64,000 nucleotides of DNA from Lotus japonicus (Eukaryota > Streptophyta > Magnoliopsida > Fabales > Fabaceae), in assembly GCF_012489685.1 (NCBI RefSeq), contig NC_080041.1, positions 103,819,760 to 103,883,759 of the forward strand, read 5' to 3'. The notes under the pieces were generated by a model. It saw only the letters and a program-made list of their open reading frames with translations. It searched no databases and was not told the DNA's origin. The position numbers were made by a program, and so were the translations under genes. Each line of letters starts with the position of its first letter. The stretch's first letter is position 1. Below are positions 12,004-24,832 of the stretch, one piece after another.

Positions 12004-14278
12004 GATAACTTCTATCTGGAACATACGGATTTCATGGGTGCATATGTCATATTTCTTTCTTTGCTGATTTCATCGGTAGTTTATTAATCTCACCGCCGAT
12101 GTTGTTGCTGTTGATCTTAGTTTATGTCTTGTCAAATTGTACTCTTCACTTGTTCCTCTATTGTTTTTGGTTTGTTGACAAAATTCCTCAAGCATATGAT
12201 ATTTTGTTGAAGTCTCCCATTTAAGAATAAATCTATATCCAGCTTAGACCAGTCTTGTTAATCCTTCTGTACAAATTAAGTATTGAATATTTTCCTATGC
12301 CTTTTAAAAAATAAATACATATTTTTTCATTCGATATTTAACTAGGTACTAGAATGACATTTTAAGAGTCAATATGGTGAAAGATTGCCCTTAAGTTCAA
12401 CTTTAAACCCTTAATTGTACTTAAGTGATTGGTGCAATCTGGGATTAGTATTACTTACACACATACTTATTCAAATGAGATAATTATTTTTCTTCAATCT
12501 ATGTCACTGTCATGCAATGACTCTATTTCCAGACCTTGGCTGTTTATTTTCACTATGTCACTGTCATGCAATCACTCTGTCTTCTTCATTGAATAAAGCA
12601 ACATGGAATTTCAATAAATGGCCAATAGCTTATTTTAGAAGAAAAAAAAGGTCACTAGATTGACATCAATTTCAATTTGAGCTAAGGAATCATATAGCAA
12701 TACATTAGGAACGTTTCAGTAATTGTCACTTTCATGGAACAAACATAAGTAAAAGACTATCCATAGAAATAGAATCATTACATTATTATTGAAGCCATGA
12801 AGCTTATCATTTTTAAAATTGATGTCATAAAATTTGAAAGTTCAAGTCCTTATACCATACTAAAATCATACATGTTACAGTCATACAGAATGTGGAGACT
12901 AATTAAGGGCATGTTTGGTTTCAATTCTGAATACAGTAGATGTGGATCCATCTTTCCAAAAGCAGCTCATTGTTGCTTCAATTTGATGTGGATTCCTACT
13001 AGACATAGATCCATTTGTATTTTCCAAACACACACTAACTCTTTTTACCTGTTTACTAGGATCTCATTTTCATGGATCATGTATTTATGTTCAGTTCCCT
13101 TCTCCATTAAATTGGCCCAGAACTCGTTCTTTCTCAGTAACAAATTGTCAGTATCAAATAATTGTAATCAAAGAGAAGGCGTTAAAATGACTTCGAATGC
13201 ATCATATGGCTAAATGAAATATCATGGATGTGGATCCTCTCGCCTGGAAACTTTACATGACAGTGCCGTGTTGAAATATTGTGTGTACCTTTCTTTTCGT
13301 ACATATTAAATAAGTGAGACCCTGCAATAATTAATGAAAAGAAACATAAACACAAAGTTTTACATGATAACGTCATGTGACATGAGAATATCTGCTAGAC
13401 TCAGGGCCATACCTCTAACAAGACAAGTATTATTTCGAGTATGCCCAAGCGATGAACAATGAAAAGATTGTGAGAGGAACACACATATTAGTGTTGCTAC
13501 TCTTTTACAAGTTTTGAATTACAACAACAACAATCAAAGCCAAAGGAAATCCCTTTCACGAACAATCCAACATATGAAAAAGCATATTAAATAAATCCAA
13601 CTGAATACATCGAAGCTTGGCTGAGAGGTATACTGCTACAAATTTTAGTTTTTCAACTTCATCTTCTGCTTGGCTGGAAAAAGGAATACAAGACATTGTA
13701 AGCAGAAATTATTGAGTAAACCAAGTTATAACAAAATTACTTCCATTTCATTTAATATAAAAAAATGATAGTTCGGAGAATATTATCTATAATCAATAAT
13801 GACGAGTGCTGAACCTTTATCTTACTAAATGGAGTCAGTTATATAGATCAGAAGACACCATATTATCTATAATCAATAATGACGAGTGCTGCTGAACTAG
13901 TCCATGTAGGATCTCAACACCCCCCTCACCCTCAGAAGAGTAATGGACATCTGGAGCGCGGGAATTATAAGACTTTTTTATTGTATTGGAAATCCATGGG
14001 AGCGGCAGGCCAGGTAAATTGAATTGGAAAACCCAAATACCATCTTAAAATTTGAGTTTGACTTAACTCTACTTCAAAAGCTAGCTCATAAGGTGAGGGT
14101 TGCCAAAGCCTTTATATGTTCTATGTTGACCTTATCTCTAGTTGATGTGGGATCTCAACAATAATGTATAAATACATAAAAGAAAGCAGAACATACACAA
14201 TGGCAAGATGACACAGTGAAAGAAAAAAATTGAGAAAGCAACATGTACCTGGTATTTTAATCTTTTCAAGTTGCACAC
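12004..14278. other. Intergenic between K1 tail and NLR 3' end
   Basis: Contains the K1 3' UTR. A small repeat occurs at about 12500-12590 (ATGTCACTGTCATGCAAT twice), and another at 13783-13814 and 13860-13893 (ATCTATAATCAATAATGACG). A segment near 13890-14165 is bounded by GTAGGATCTCAACA and GTGGGATCTCAACA and may be an LTR or MITE scrap. No gene is recognised. Confidence 0.4.
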
Positions 14279-17200
14279 CTAGTTAAAAAACACAATGGAT
14301 GGCACATGTTGGACTTTGTGGTAATCCTCTCCAGCAGTTCCAAGCCTGGTCTTGAATGATGTAGGCATCCATCTGATCTCTAGCTCCCGGAGACCAGTGA
14401 CAAATTTTAGTCCATCAGGAACAGTCTTTAACTTGTTACAATCAGATATGCTTAATCGGTAAAGATTAGGCATGGCTTGATTCTCCACCTTCCACTCCTC
14501 TAGATTAGACAAGCCACGAAGAGCCAGAACTTTAAGTTGAGGAAAACCATTCTGTGAGCACACCATTCTCTTTCCATCAAACATTTCCCACCCACTCAAG
14601 AATTTCAAGTTGGGAAGTTTCTCTAATGTTACCATAGGATCTTCCACCAGTCTACAACCCCACAAAGTTAACTTTGAAAGTTGCGGAGGAAATAATCGGG
14701 CTTCTGGCAATCTTTCTACCCGCCCTTCTACATGCAGTTTATGGAGGGAAGGACAACCAAGCACCAATTTTTCAATATCTATTGTCTGATCAGGGAATGA
14801 AAGCATGTCAGTCCTTAAGGACAATGATTGAAGGCAGTCCAACCTTTCATTAGGGGGATTGAAACTTTCCGTGAACTTTTCAAAATACCTTGGGTCATTC
14901 AGTACTAGTTTTCTGAGCTTTTTCAATTTCAGCAGATCTTTTACATCGCATTTGCTGGCAGGAAAATTTACAAGTGTTTGTAAATTTGTCAAATTTTCCA
15001 GTTGCAGGTTATTAGTAACATTCCCACACCAATTGGGAAGATATAAATGTCTCAGCCCTTTCAACTTACTTATTACATTTGGAATTTCTATAGTTGAATC
15101 CCAGCTCACTTTATTTACAGTTTGCAAATTCAAGGTTTGCAAATTCTCCAAATTGCCCAAGGAAGATGGTAGAACTTGTATACGAGTACCTTTCAGGCTA
15201 AGAAACTTCAACCATAACATATTTCCCACTTCTTCAGGCAATGACTGTCCCTTTGGTCCTTTAATTCCTTCAAGATCAAGAATTCTTAGTAATTTGAAGT
15301 CCTTGAAAAGACCCTTGATTAGCTCCCAGCTTTCCACTCTACATTTTTTGTCATGGAAATAGACAAGAGATCTAAGATTTTGATTCACTTTATCATTGCA
15401 TGGAATCAACTGATCAACCTGTTGATCCAAGAAGATAGCAAGTCTGCGAACTCCATCGGTTTGTCTTGGATCTGAAGGATTAGATGAAGATGTAACATTA
15501 GTGGTACCATTTTGCTGTGATCCACCAATTATGTACAGAAAATGTTCTTTTCTGGCCTTTTTCAAACACAAATCACGCATTAAATCATGGAGTCGACATG
15601 TTTTAATCCTTCCATTGGATCCCATCTGACCAAGTTGAACCATGCAGCGGCTGATTAAATTAGCCAGATAGCGTTCAGCAACATCCTCCATGGTCTCATC
15701 CCTTTCAATATCATATTGAGATGAAACAACACCTTCTGCTACCCACAGCTGAATTAATTTAGTTTTTGGTATCTCAGAATCTTCAGGAAATTGACTTAAA
15801 TAGAGAAAACATGGTTTTAGTTGGCATGGCAAATCATGGTAACTTAAATCCAAAACCTCATCTAATCTTGATTTCCTTTCACGTTCCTCTCCTCTTATTA
15901 GGTATGAACTTATAGATCTATGTATCTTTTCCCACTCGTTGATCGTGTCCTTTGTAGCCAAAAGCCCTCCAAGCACAACAATGGCCAAAGGCAGACCAGC
16001 ACATTTGGCAACCATGTCTCTACCTAATCTTTCAAGGTCATTGCTAATTGTGAACTCTGCAAATAGAAAGAGAGCATCAAGGTAAGCAGAAACTTAAATT
16101 GATACAATTTTGAATCTTTACAATAATGATCATTACCAAATGATTCCTTGTTAAATAGTACACAACTCTTTTAAGAGCCATATTCTCAAATATAATTTCA
16201 ATAAAGAGGGTCATAACCTTCAAAACAAGCCAAATGCTATTATCGCAAATCTACATCAATTCTTGAACAATCAAACTTTAAGATTCATGTAAAATGTACT
16301 AGCTCACAAGAATCAATTCCTAACAAAGTGAGAGATTGAAAAATATGAACAAAGAATGTACAGAGTATAGAAGAGCTACTGTAATTTATGTATAAATTTA
16401 AACTCTTATTAATGTTGATCTTATGTAAAAATTCAGTTCTTCCAAACCCCACTCACCCCTTAATGTTATATTGATGACAAAGGCAAAGAAAATCAAGGTT
16501 AAATCAAAATCTGAACACTGCTTAATGATCAATGAGTTTATGAGATATTTAAAAGATAATCATATAACAGGTATTAGAATAAAACTAATCCATACTTTCT
16601 TTTACTGAAATGATGGGTTATCTGCCTCTACCCTACAGACAAAAGAAATCCTCGACTGTTCCGTTCAAACCTAACTTAGTAAAAGGCATGATGAGGCATT
16701 TACTATAGAATGTACTAAATTGGTTACTCATTTGTTTAGTCATCTCCAAAAACGGCCAATCTTAGAACAACCTAATAAACATCATGTGCTACAACTACTT
16801 TTTGTTCAGAAAAAAGAAAAATATTATCTCAAGATATAACAAGTAAATACTTCAGGCTCTTTATTTTTAAAAATCCATTACATAAGCCTTTTATTGTTGT
16901 TGTTTCATGAAGAGATGCAGAAAAACGAGTCTTCCTCTTGGACCAAAGAACGAAGAATATGTTGAGAGCACCAATTTACTTCTTTTATGTCTGCGTGCTT
17001 TTAAAAAGAAAAAGAAAATATCTTAATAGCTGGAAAAGCTTGCTCAGTGAAGACATTTCTAGTTACCTGGATCATCTTTTTTTGGAAAAGCTTTCTTCTT
17101 AAACAATGCCCAGCTGTCTTCTGTATTTAAGCACCCTAGTTCATGAACCAAGCCTTTGGGATCTACATGTGATGAGATGCCTTTATTGCGGGATGTAAAA

Positions 17201-18081
17201 ACTATCTTGCTCTTTGTATTTTCTGTTGGAAAGGCAGGCCTCAAAATGTCCCATGCATTATCGCTCCATATGTCATCCAGAATGATCAAACATTTTTTCT
17301 CTTGCTGAACTTTGTACAACTTCTTAGCCAGTTCTTCATCCTTCATTTTCACAATCTCATCCCTCTCCTCTTTGGAAGGAGAAGTAAGCTTAAGTAAAAC
17401 TCCCTCCCAAACATCTCTTTTCTTGCACTGCTGAGATATATAGGCCCAAGCAAAACCGTCAAAGTGGCGTCTAATAGCATTCTGATGGTAAATGTTTTTG
17501 GCCAGTGTTGTTTTGCCAAGTCCACCCATACCACAAATGTAAACCACTCGAGAATGCTGATCTTGATTCACCAGCCATCCCACCACTCGTTCTATGTCCT
17601 CATCTAAGCCAACTACAAATTCTTCAACTATATGAGAATAAGACCATCTCAATTCTCTTTTTGCCTCCAAAGCTCTCTCTTCATTGTCTCTTGTTGCAGT
17701 CAAACCATAGGTTTGTAAGCTTCTTGTGAGGTCAGATATTCGAGAGTTAATGGATACAATCTCAGTTCCGACTTTGTGAAGATGTTTACCTTTGGAGAAA
17801 GGATTTTTGGCTCCAAAGCTTAGGCCACCTGCAACCTTGGTTGCATAAATTTCAATCACATCCTCAGCATCATATGCTAATTGTCTGATCTCTGATATCC
17901 AATTCTTTATAGTCTCGTCTTCATCCTGCCTCCTCTCAGCATCTCTTAGAAAACACTGCATCCTCTTCAGCTCAGTTTGCAATTTTTTTACTTGGTCGCT
18001 CACCCCATGTAACAACCTGGCCTCTTCAATTAGCAGGTCGCCAAGCCTTTCAACTGCAAAGTTCACAACTGAATCAACCAT
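14279..18081 (-). CDS. CC-NBS-LRR immune receptor (CNL), intact
   Basis: Two coding exons, 18081-17067 and 16056-14279, joined across a 1.01-kb GT-AG intron (phase 1), give 930 aa. Residues 1-170 are a coiled-coil domain with the EDVID-like AYDAEDVIEIY. The NB-ARC follows: P-loop GMGGLGKTT (184-192), kinase-2 CLIILDDIW (264-272), RNBS-B KIVFTSR (292-298), GLPLA (359-363) and an MHD variant, RLHDLMRD, near 494. The rest is LRR (for example LKFLSLKGTRIQVLPSSLG). It resembles the RPP8/RPP13/At1g50180 class of cytoplasmic receptors that switch from ADP- to ATP-bound form on sensing an effector or a modified guard protein. The canonical MHD methionine is replaced by Leu. All other nucleotide-binding motifs are intact, so the protein is probably functional. 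It lies head-to-head with kinase K2. Confidence 0.95.
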
Positions 18082-18123
18082 TATGATTATTGTGTCCCCT
18101 TCGACAGCAAAATGATGAGTTAA

Positions 18124-18778
18124 CCTGCAAAAAACTCCATGTCAGCTAAGCATTACATCTGGTGCAGACACTTTACTCACACATATATAACAAGCTTCTA
18201 TTCAGCTATATGTAGGTGATATATGAATGTGCATGTGCATCAATTAATGAAACAATCATAAGATTTTGCAGAAAAATTTGTTTCAATTCTAGGGGAAAAA
18301 AAGAAAACAATTTCCAATTTATTCCCATCATTTTAAAACTTCAAGTACAAAAAGCAGACTAAAACTAGAGATCTAAGCAATAAGATTAGAAGATTATATC
18401 AATAGTCTTGTGTACCACCAAACCATACACCTCTATCTATAATCTATCCCACAGATCCAAGTTCCAGAATCCATTAAAGAAGTACTTATTGTGTAATTTT
18501 GTGCTTATGTTACTTCAATTGCAAAATAAATATCTACTCAGGCAGAGGCAGACCAGCTTTGACTTGGTAAAAAAATAGTATATGCTAAGTAAATTATTTT
18601 AGAGAGTATTGTGCATGATTATACAGCAAGTGGTAGTTGTAAGCATAAAAACTCAAAGGAGAACAGGAAAATTAGGTGTAGAAGTCAAATAATTGGAGCT
18701 TAACCAGATCCATAGATGATCATAACATGGAAACAGAAAACGATTCAGGAACATCTATGAACTGTAGAAGAAATCACC
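18124..18778 (-). promoter_or_regulatory. Predicted 5' UTR intron of the NLR
   Basis: On the minus strand AAG|GTGATTTC (donor at 18778) and TTTTTTGCAG|GTTAAC (acceptor at 18125) frame a likely leader intron 43 bases before the NLR start codon. The sequence just upstream of the donor (18780-18860) is also conserved at 36960-37030. Prediction from splice signals only. Confidence 0.45.
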
Positions 18779-19275
18779 TTCGGTTCAGTACAGAATAAAT
18801 TGTTCTCACTCTCAGGCAGAGGATCCAGTTGCTGACATGTGTGGGTGGCTGAGGATGCTCCGTTGAATTCTACTTTAATATATTGAGAACAGCTCACTTT
18901 TTAAACAAACTATAATGTTAATGAATAATGTTGGGTGATGATTGATTACTAGTACATCTTTCAAACACCACATTTTTCTCTCGAGTCTCATTTCTTATCA
19001 AATCACATCATAAATCACAATTATTATTTACATCTGTTTTGTTCTTTTTCTTTCTCTGTGTCTACACCCCTAATGATTTGTCAAGTATTTTCATAATATT
19101 TTTAAATTTTTATCAATTTGTTTTGCTGTCAAATGTGTATAATTTATTTAATTTTCTTGAAAAGGACATGTATAATTTTTCCTGTGGAAAAAAGACATTT
19201 AAGGCAGTGGTAACAATGAAGTTGTCATCTTTTAATTCTTTTATTCAGAACTGAACTAAATATGGAAGCAAGAGG

Positions 19276-20325
19276 GGAATTAGATTTCCTACCCCTGTTT
19301 TAGAATTGTCATCCCATTTAAAAGTGGGGAAAAACCAAAATTGCTCCTCCGTGTTTTAATCAAGAGGTTGAACATTCGGACTCCTCCAGAGGTTGAAAAT
19401 TCAGACTCCTCCAGAGGTTGAAAATTCGGACTCTGCTAATATTAGAACAGAACAATCAATTCAGATTCACTTTTAGAACAGAACAGAACATCAACACTCG
19501 GAGCTCTCAATACGTGTGACCCAGAAGCGATACTGAGGTACCCATATCCGACCAAGAATCGCGACACTGAGCTCTCAATACGTGTGACCCAGAAGCGATA
19601 CTGAGGTACCCATATCCGACCAAGAATCGCGACCAAGACCCCATATTATTGTCACTGCATTTTCATGTTTCTGTCTTTGTGACAGTATCTGGTTTGAGAG
19701 ATTCGAATCTTGAAGTTTTATTTTAATCCAGTTTTTCAACTCTCGGACGTCTTAAAAAGGGGGTGGTAAATTTAATTATCAATCAGTCCGAACCTTATAG
19801 TCCTGGAGAGATCCGAAACTTATAGTCCTGGATTGATCCGAAACCTAAAGTCCTGAATCACTCTTACCAAATGCAGCAGAATGCAGTAAGTTAAGACCAA
19901 ACCAAAGACATATTCCTCAATTACAATCTCAACCACCATCACTGCCTATCACACAACAAACTCTGACCACCATTAATCTTCACCACCAACCCCACCACCA
20001 GCCCCATTACTCATTCATCCTACACCATAAATCCCTTTACTTCCTATATTAGTCCCCTATGCACCAAAGACATCCTACACCATTACATTATTTATGTATT
20101 GTAATTTTGTTTAAATTGGATTATGTAACTTTTAAATTTTAAAGTCATGTTATTTTTGCTGCAATTGGACTAAAGTCATGTTATTTTAACTGTAATTAAA
20201 GAATCCGAACTTATAACTCTCGTACTAGTCCAAAACATCAACCTCTGAACTAGTATAAAGGTTTAAGTCCCGGAGGGTAGTCCCGGCATTTTTTTAAAAA
20301 AGACTAGGGTGAGAAATCTAATTCC
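19276..20325. mobile_element. MULE-type non-autonomous element in the divergent promoter
   Basis: A 1050-bp element whose ends are perfect 13-bp inverted repeats (GGAATTAGATTTC and its complement), continuing imperfectly to about 20 bp. The flanks are GAAGCAAGAGG at 19265-19275 and 20326-20336, a 9-11-bp duplication typical of Mutator-like elements. The related region at about 38060-38095 (GGAAATTGATAGCAAAAGGGCC) has no insertion. It has no transposase. Confidence 0.88.
19381..19633. repeat. Tandem repeats inside the MULE-type element
   Basis: A 68-bp unit beginning GAGCTCTCAATACGTGTGAC is repeated at 19501 and 19569 almost without change. Just before it, a unit near 22 bp (CTCCAGAGGTTGAAAATTC) is repeated three times from about 19382. 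Confidence 0.85.
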
Positions 20326-20710
20326 GAAGCAAGAGGGCCACTACGCTGGGGGAGAAGACTACAGCAACAGCATCAGAATAGAAAAATTGAAGCCTTGTTT
20401 CTGCCTATATCATCAGGTTCCAAACCTTAAGAAATCTTGTATGATATTCAAGATCTCTTTATTCTCTCTATCATCTCCATGTTTCTTTTATTGCATCTAA
20501 TTGCATGTTTGGATGCACAACAATAATTGTTCTTCCTTGTTTAGACAAAATGAGTATTCTGCAGAAGATTTCAATTTTATGTTGTATTCACTCTTGTTGG
20601 CAATTCATCTTTGATCTTTCATGCTGCATTGTATGTATGGTTCTGAAATACAGCTGTGTCTTCCCCCTTGTTGGCAAGCTGAGCAGAAGTCTCATGTTGA
20701 TGTTGGAATA

Positions 20711-21813
20711 ATGCTCCTCAAATATCTGAGTTGCTGGCATTCAAAGCACACAAATTCATCATCTGAGAAACACTACCCAACAATAATTGAAGAGTTATGT
20801 CATCTCTTTTCTCTGGACGAACTTAGGAAATCAGCCAACAACTTCAATGAAAATCGAATAATTGGGACATCATTCTTTAACATAGTATATAGAGGTTCTG
20901 TCAAACATAATGGTGCAGCTGATTATCCAGTGACATTGAAGCGGTTGAAAAGTATGTCAGACCAATGGAAGTTCAGGAAGGAAATTGAGATAAACTGCCA
21001 GCTTCATCACCCTAATTTGGTCTCTTTTATAGGCTTTTGTGACCACAAAGATGAAAAAAATCTTGTGCATGAGTACATGTCTAATGGGTCTCTTTATGAC
21101 CAGTTGCGTTATAGTGATCCGGAAAATTCACTCTCTTGGAAGAAAAGGCTGGAAATATGCATTGGAGCTGCAAAAGGACTACACTACCTGCATACTGGAG
21201 CCAGAAGATCCATCTTTCACTGTGACATAAAGCCCCAAAACATTCTTTTAGAAAACAACATGGTTCCTAAACTCTCACATCTTGGGTTTTCCTTACAAAG
21301 ATCGCATTTTAAGTCCAAGCCAAAACCTATTAAAGCCGACAACATTATTGGTATTTTTTTTCTAACCTAGATGTTCCCCGCTTGAACAAGATTGCTTGCT
21401 GTGGAGGATACCTGTGTTAGACAAAAAAAGATCTAATGATTTGATTGCTTTGGTTGATAGGTACACCTGATTACATGGCTCCTGAGTACATCCAAACAAA
21501 TACCTTCACAGATAAGTGTGATGTTTATTCCTTTGGTATGGTTCTCCTTGAAGTAGCATGCACGAATCACGAGCAGACAGTCTTTGATAAAATGAACATA
21601 TGTTTCATGTCAGATAACTTTCTGGAAAATTTCTAGGCTGGCAAGATTATTGATCCCATTCTCATGAGACAAATCGCACCAGAAAGTTTGGCAGTATTCA
21701 TGGATGTCACCAAAAGATGCTTGAAGATGGAACCGAATGATAGACCAATAATGGGTGAAGTTGAGGTTGAACTTGAGAAAGCTCTGGCACTGCAGGAGGA
21801 AGTAGATGATTAG
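20711..21813 (+). pseudogene. Kinase copy K2, pseudokinase with one nonsense codon
   Basis: Exon 1 is 20711-21350 and exon 2 is 21461-21813, with the phase-1 GT-AG intron shared by the family. The ATG at 20711 matches the start of K4. A TAG at 21634-21636 stops the frame at 271 aa, and the frame then continues unbroken to 330 aa (IIDPILMRQIAPES... RPIMGEVEVELEKAL), so one base change disables it. The glycine loop is lost (GTSFFNIVYRG), the beta-3 lysine remains (VTLKRL), the catalytic loop reads HCDIKPQN and DFG reads HLG. Even without the stop it would be a poor kinase. The truncated form lacks the last helices of the C-lobe. It could still fold partly and be made; that is untested. It is head-to-head with the NLR. 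Confidence 0.85.
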
Positions 21814-22130
21814 AAAAGTATTGGTGAATGGTGATTATCATTTTTTATCCACCATGTCATGATTTTTTTAATGGTTATCAATTGATACATTTTACCTTGC
21901 TTTAACTGATCTTAGGTTCTGGTTTCATGTATGAAAAAAACCTTATTCGGAGAGCTAGCTCTATCTAAACGTGGATATTCCATGTTCGAACACTCCTATG
22001 AAGATACTTGTATTAGATAAAAATAAAATTACTAGGTAGTAAGTTGTGTTGCTAAAGAGTGGCACATTGACTCCACTACCTTTGCACATGATACTAGCCA
22101 TAACCCGGAGATGCTGCAACACGTTCTCAA
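21814..22130. other. K2 3' flank and copia target site
   Basis: 3' UTR-like AT-rich sequence. The last five bases (CTCAA, 22126-22130) are the left copy of the target duplication of the copia element. Confidence 0.6.
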
Positions 22131-22695
22131 TGTTGGGTACCAAAGTAGCAGGATAATGTCATGCAACTAAAATAAGAGATGAGAGAGTAGGAAATTGACA
22201 CACAATATTTACGTGGAAAACCCTCAACAGATAAGGGAAAAACCACGGGCACCGGTAGAAAAGATTTTCACTATGTAGAAGAAATTACAACAGCTCTATA
22301 GAACAAGAAAACACTCACTAGGAGAACCTCACCAAGGGAAACACTAATATTTTCCTCACTGGATTTTTTCTCTCTAATAGCAATTCAAGTTGAATTGCTT
22401 ATTGTGGTATATTCTCTCTAACAATTCAGCTATAGGATGATTTTTGTAACAAATTGAAACATATCTATTTATAGGAAATTTTCACCGCCTCTGCACTGTT
22501 TCTTCTCTTCACCGCCATTGCTTTGCTTCTATCTCTTCACTGCCAGCTTTGCTTCTTATCTCTTCATTTCCAGTCAATTACTTGTTCTAATTTACCAAGT
22601 AATTGGCCACTAGTATACTGGCTTTTAACAGCCGTAATACTTGACTAAATTTTGGCCACAAATTTGTGACTTTAATTTAGTTATAATTGTTGACA
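22131..22695 (-). repeat. 3' LTR of the copia element (565 bp)
   Basis: Begins TGTTGGGTACC and ends TTGTTGACA. On the minus strand a TATA box (CTATAAATAGAT) lies near 22470. The adjoining internal sequence on the minus strand, AAGTGAGAGAT, is the likely polypurine tract. Confidence 0.92.
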
Positions 22696-22761
22696 ATCTC
22701 TCACTTAAAGCCACATTTGTGAGGCTGCAAAATTTTCTCTACCTTGCCAGTTCCATGCTGC

Positions 22762-24177
22762 TTACGTTTTTAACAGGCCATAGGAGGACCTACACCATGC
22801 AAACTTATCAGAGTTGATCGGCTTCGTCATTACATCAGCTAGGTTGTCTTTGGTGTGAATTTTCTGCATATCCACGCTTCCTTCTTCTACTACCTCTCTG
22901 ACAAAATGGTATTGAACTCCTATGTGCTTTGTCCTGGAATGAAAGGCTGGATTCCTTGCAATGTGCAAGGCGCTCTGACTATCACAATACACAATAATCT
23001 TCTGTTGCTTGTGCCCGAGCTCTTCCAACAACCTTTGAATCCAAATAGCTTCCTTGCATGCTTGAGTAGCTACCATGTATTCTGCTTCTGTAGTAGACAA
23101 AGCTACAACAGTCTGCAATTTGGATAACCAGCTTACTGCTCCTCCTGCAAGTGTGAACACATAGCCTGTAGTAGATTTTCTTTTATCAATATCACCTGCA
23201 AAGTCTGAATCAACATAGCCTCTGATAGTGAATTCTGATCCCCCAAAACATAACGCAGCACCTGAGGTTCCTTTGATGTATCTCAGAATCCTCTTCACAG
23301 CATTCCAGTGCTCTTTGCCTCGATCTGCCATAAACCGACTGACCGTCCCAATTGCTTGAGCAATATCTGGCCTAGTGCAAATCATAGCGTACATAAGGCT
23401 TCCCACCGCTGATGCATACGGTACTCGAGACATCTCCATCCTCTCTACTTCATTGCTAGGAATCATACTTGAGGATAATTTGTAATTAACAGGAAGTGGG
23501 GTTGAGATTGGGTTACAGTCTTGCATGTTGAAGCACCGCAAGACTTTCTGAAGATAATTCTTCTGAGAAAGCCAAATCCTCCTGTCTTTTCTGTCTCGGT
23601 GAATTTGCATGCCTAAAATCTTGTTTGCTGGTCCCAAGTATTTCATATCAAATTCCCTAGCCAACTGTGCCTTCAATTCTTGGACTTGATCTTTGTTGGG
23701 GCCTACCACCAACATGTCATCCACATACAACAGCAAAATGATGAAATCATTATCATCAAACCTTTTGTAGTACGTACAATGGTCTGAACTCAGCCTGTTG
23801 TATTAAAGCCTTCTGGTTGGAGCATATAGATTTCTTCTTCAAGTTCTCCATGAAGAAACCCAGTCTTTACATCAAGTTGCTCAAGATGTAGATCAAATGC
23901 GGCACACATTGCCAAGACTGCTCTGATAGTTGTAAGTCTCACTACTGAAGAGAATATTTCATTGAAATCAATACCTTCTTTCTGAGCATATCCTTTGACC
24001 ACCAGTCTTGCACGATAGCGTTCCACCTGATCGTTGCCATCTCGTTTAATTTTGAACACCCATTTGTTGTCAATGGCTTTCCGACCTTTAGGAAGTTCAA
24101 CAAGTTCCCAAGTATTATTTCTATGTAAGGCTTCAATCTCCTCCTGCATTGCTGCCATCCATAGAGAAGCATCTGAA
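22762..24177 (-). pseudogene. copia pol: reverse transcriptase and RNase H, defective
   Basis: The upper part (24177-23790) starts near GSDASLWMAAMQEEIEALH and runs to the RT segment LEQLDVKTGFLHGELEEEIY. A deletion with frameshift near 23785 removes the stretch with SLYGLKQ. The frame then resumes with the RT active site YVDDM (near 23725), the DMKYLG and TRPDIA-QA motifs, and RNase H (STTEAEYMVATQACKEAIW, YCDSQSALHIARN), ending near DVMTKPI. Such enzymes copy the element's RNA into DNA; this copy lacks a required part of the palm domain. Confidence 0.93.
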
Positions 24178-24832
24178 CCATGCTTGGCTAAGAACCTGAA
24201 TTACAAGCTTGGAAACCTTCTCTCACTCTCCTAGATGATCCTCTACCTCTGAATTTTACAAAGTATCAAAAGATTACCAAAGAAAATGACTAAAATCCTA
24301 TTTATAGGCAAAATTCCCGAGTTTGGGCTGTTCTGGGCGCTCAGGCGCCAATTCAGAGCGCCTGAGCGCCAGTTGCATGCCCAAAACATGCTCTCTGGAG
24401 CTAATTGGCGCCTAGGCGCCCATTCCCAGCGCCTAGGCGCTTAAGCTCGCCTGAAAAGGGCTTTTTGGCTTCTGAAACTCCTCTTTTCAATCCTCTTTAA
24501 GTTCTCCATCAATTCCATGCTTATTGGCCTTCTTTCTCCTTCAGTTTCTGCTCTCCAAACCTAACCAACAAGTCAAGGAAGATTCTAGAAGCTCCAAGAG
24601 CTCATTAGCACAAGAGGTCCTTCATAAAACAAAAGAAAATCATGCAAGTCCTAAACTTAACTTAAAATGCAAGAAAACTCCCTATAAAACTACAAAATTA
24701 CCAAAACAAAACAAAGACTCAAGAAAAGATAAAAATGCATGAGAATGCATGAAACACTACATGAGACACAAGAAAAAGACTCAAAACCTACAAAGAAATG
24801 ACCCTAAAAACACTACTAAATCCGGGTCATCA
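24178..24832 (-). repeat. Truncated 3' LTR of the gypsy-type element
   Basis: Matches 28285-28939 nearly base for base, including the short palindromic GCGC-rich block (GGCGCTCAGGCGCC near 24338). The other half of the LTR is missing. Confidence 0.88.

Larger units (their letters stand above)
18779..20710. promoter_or_regulatory. Shared intergenic region between NLR (-) and kinase K2 (+)
   Basis: The words AGCTTAACCAGATCCATAGA, CCAGTTGCTGACATG and TTGAGAACAGC (18670-18900), and CCTGTGGAAAA, GGGCCACTAC and TTGAAGCCTTGTTTCTGCC (19180-20410), recur in the same order at 36930-38150 upstream of kinase K4. They probably hold both leaders and a divergent promoter. A MULE-type element (19276-20325) has been inserted in the middle. 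Confidence 0.65.

Noticed and set aside
14859..15362. 167-aa open frame on the plus strand
   Set aside because: Antisense shadow of the NLR leucine-rich repeats.
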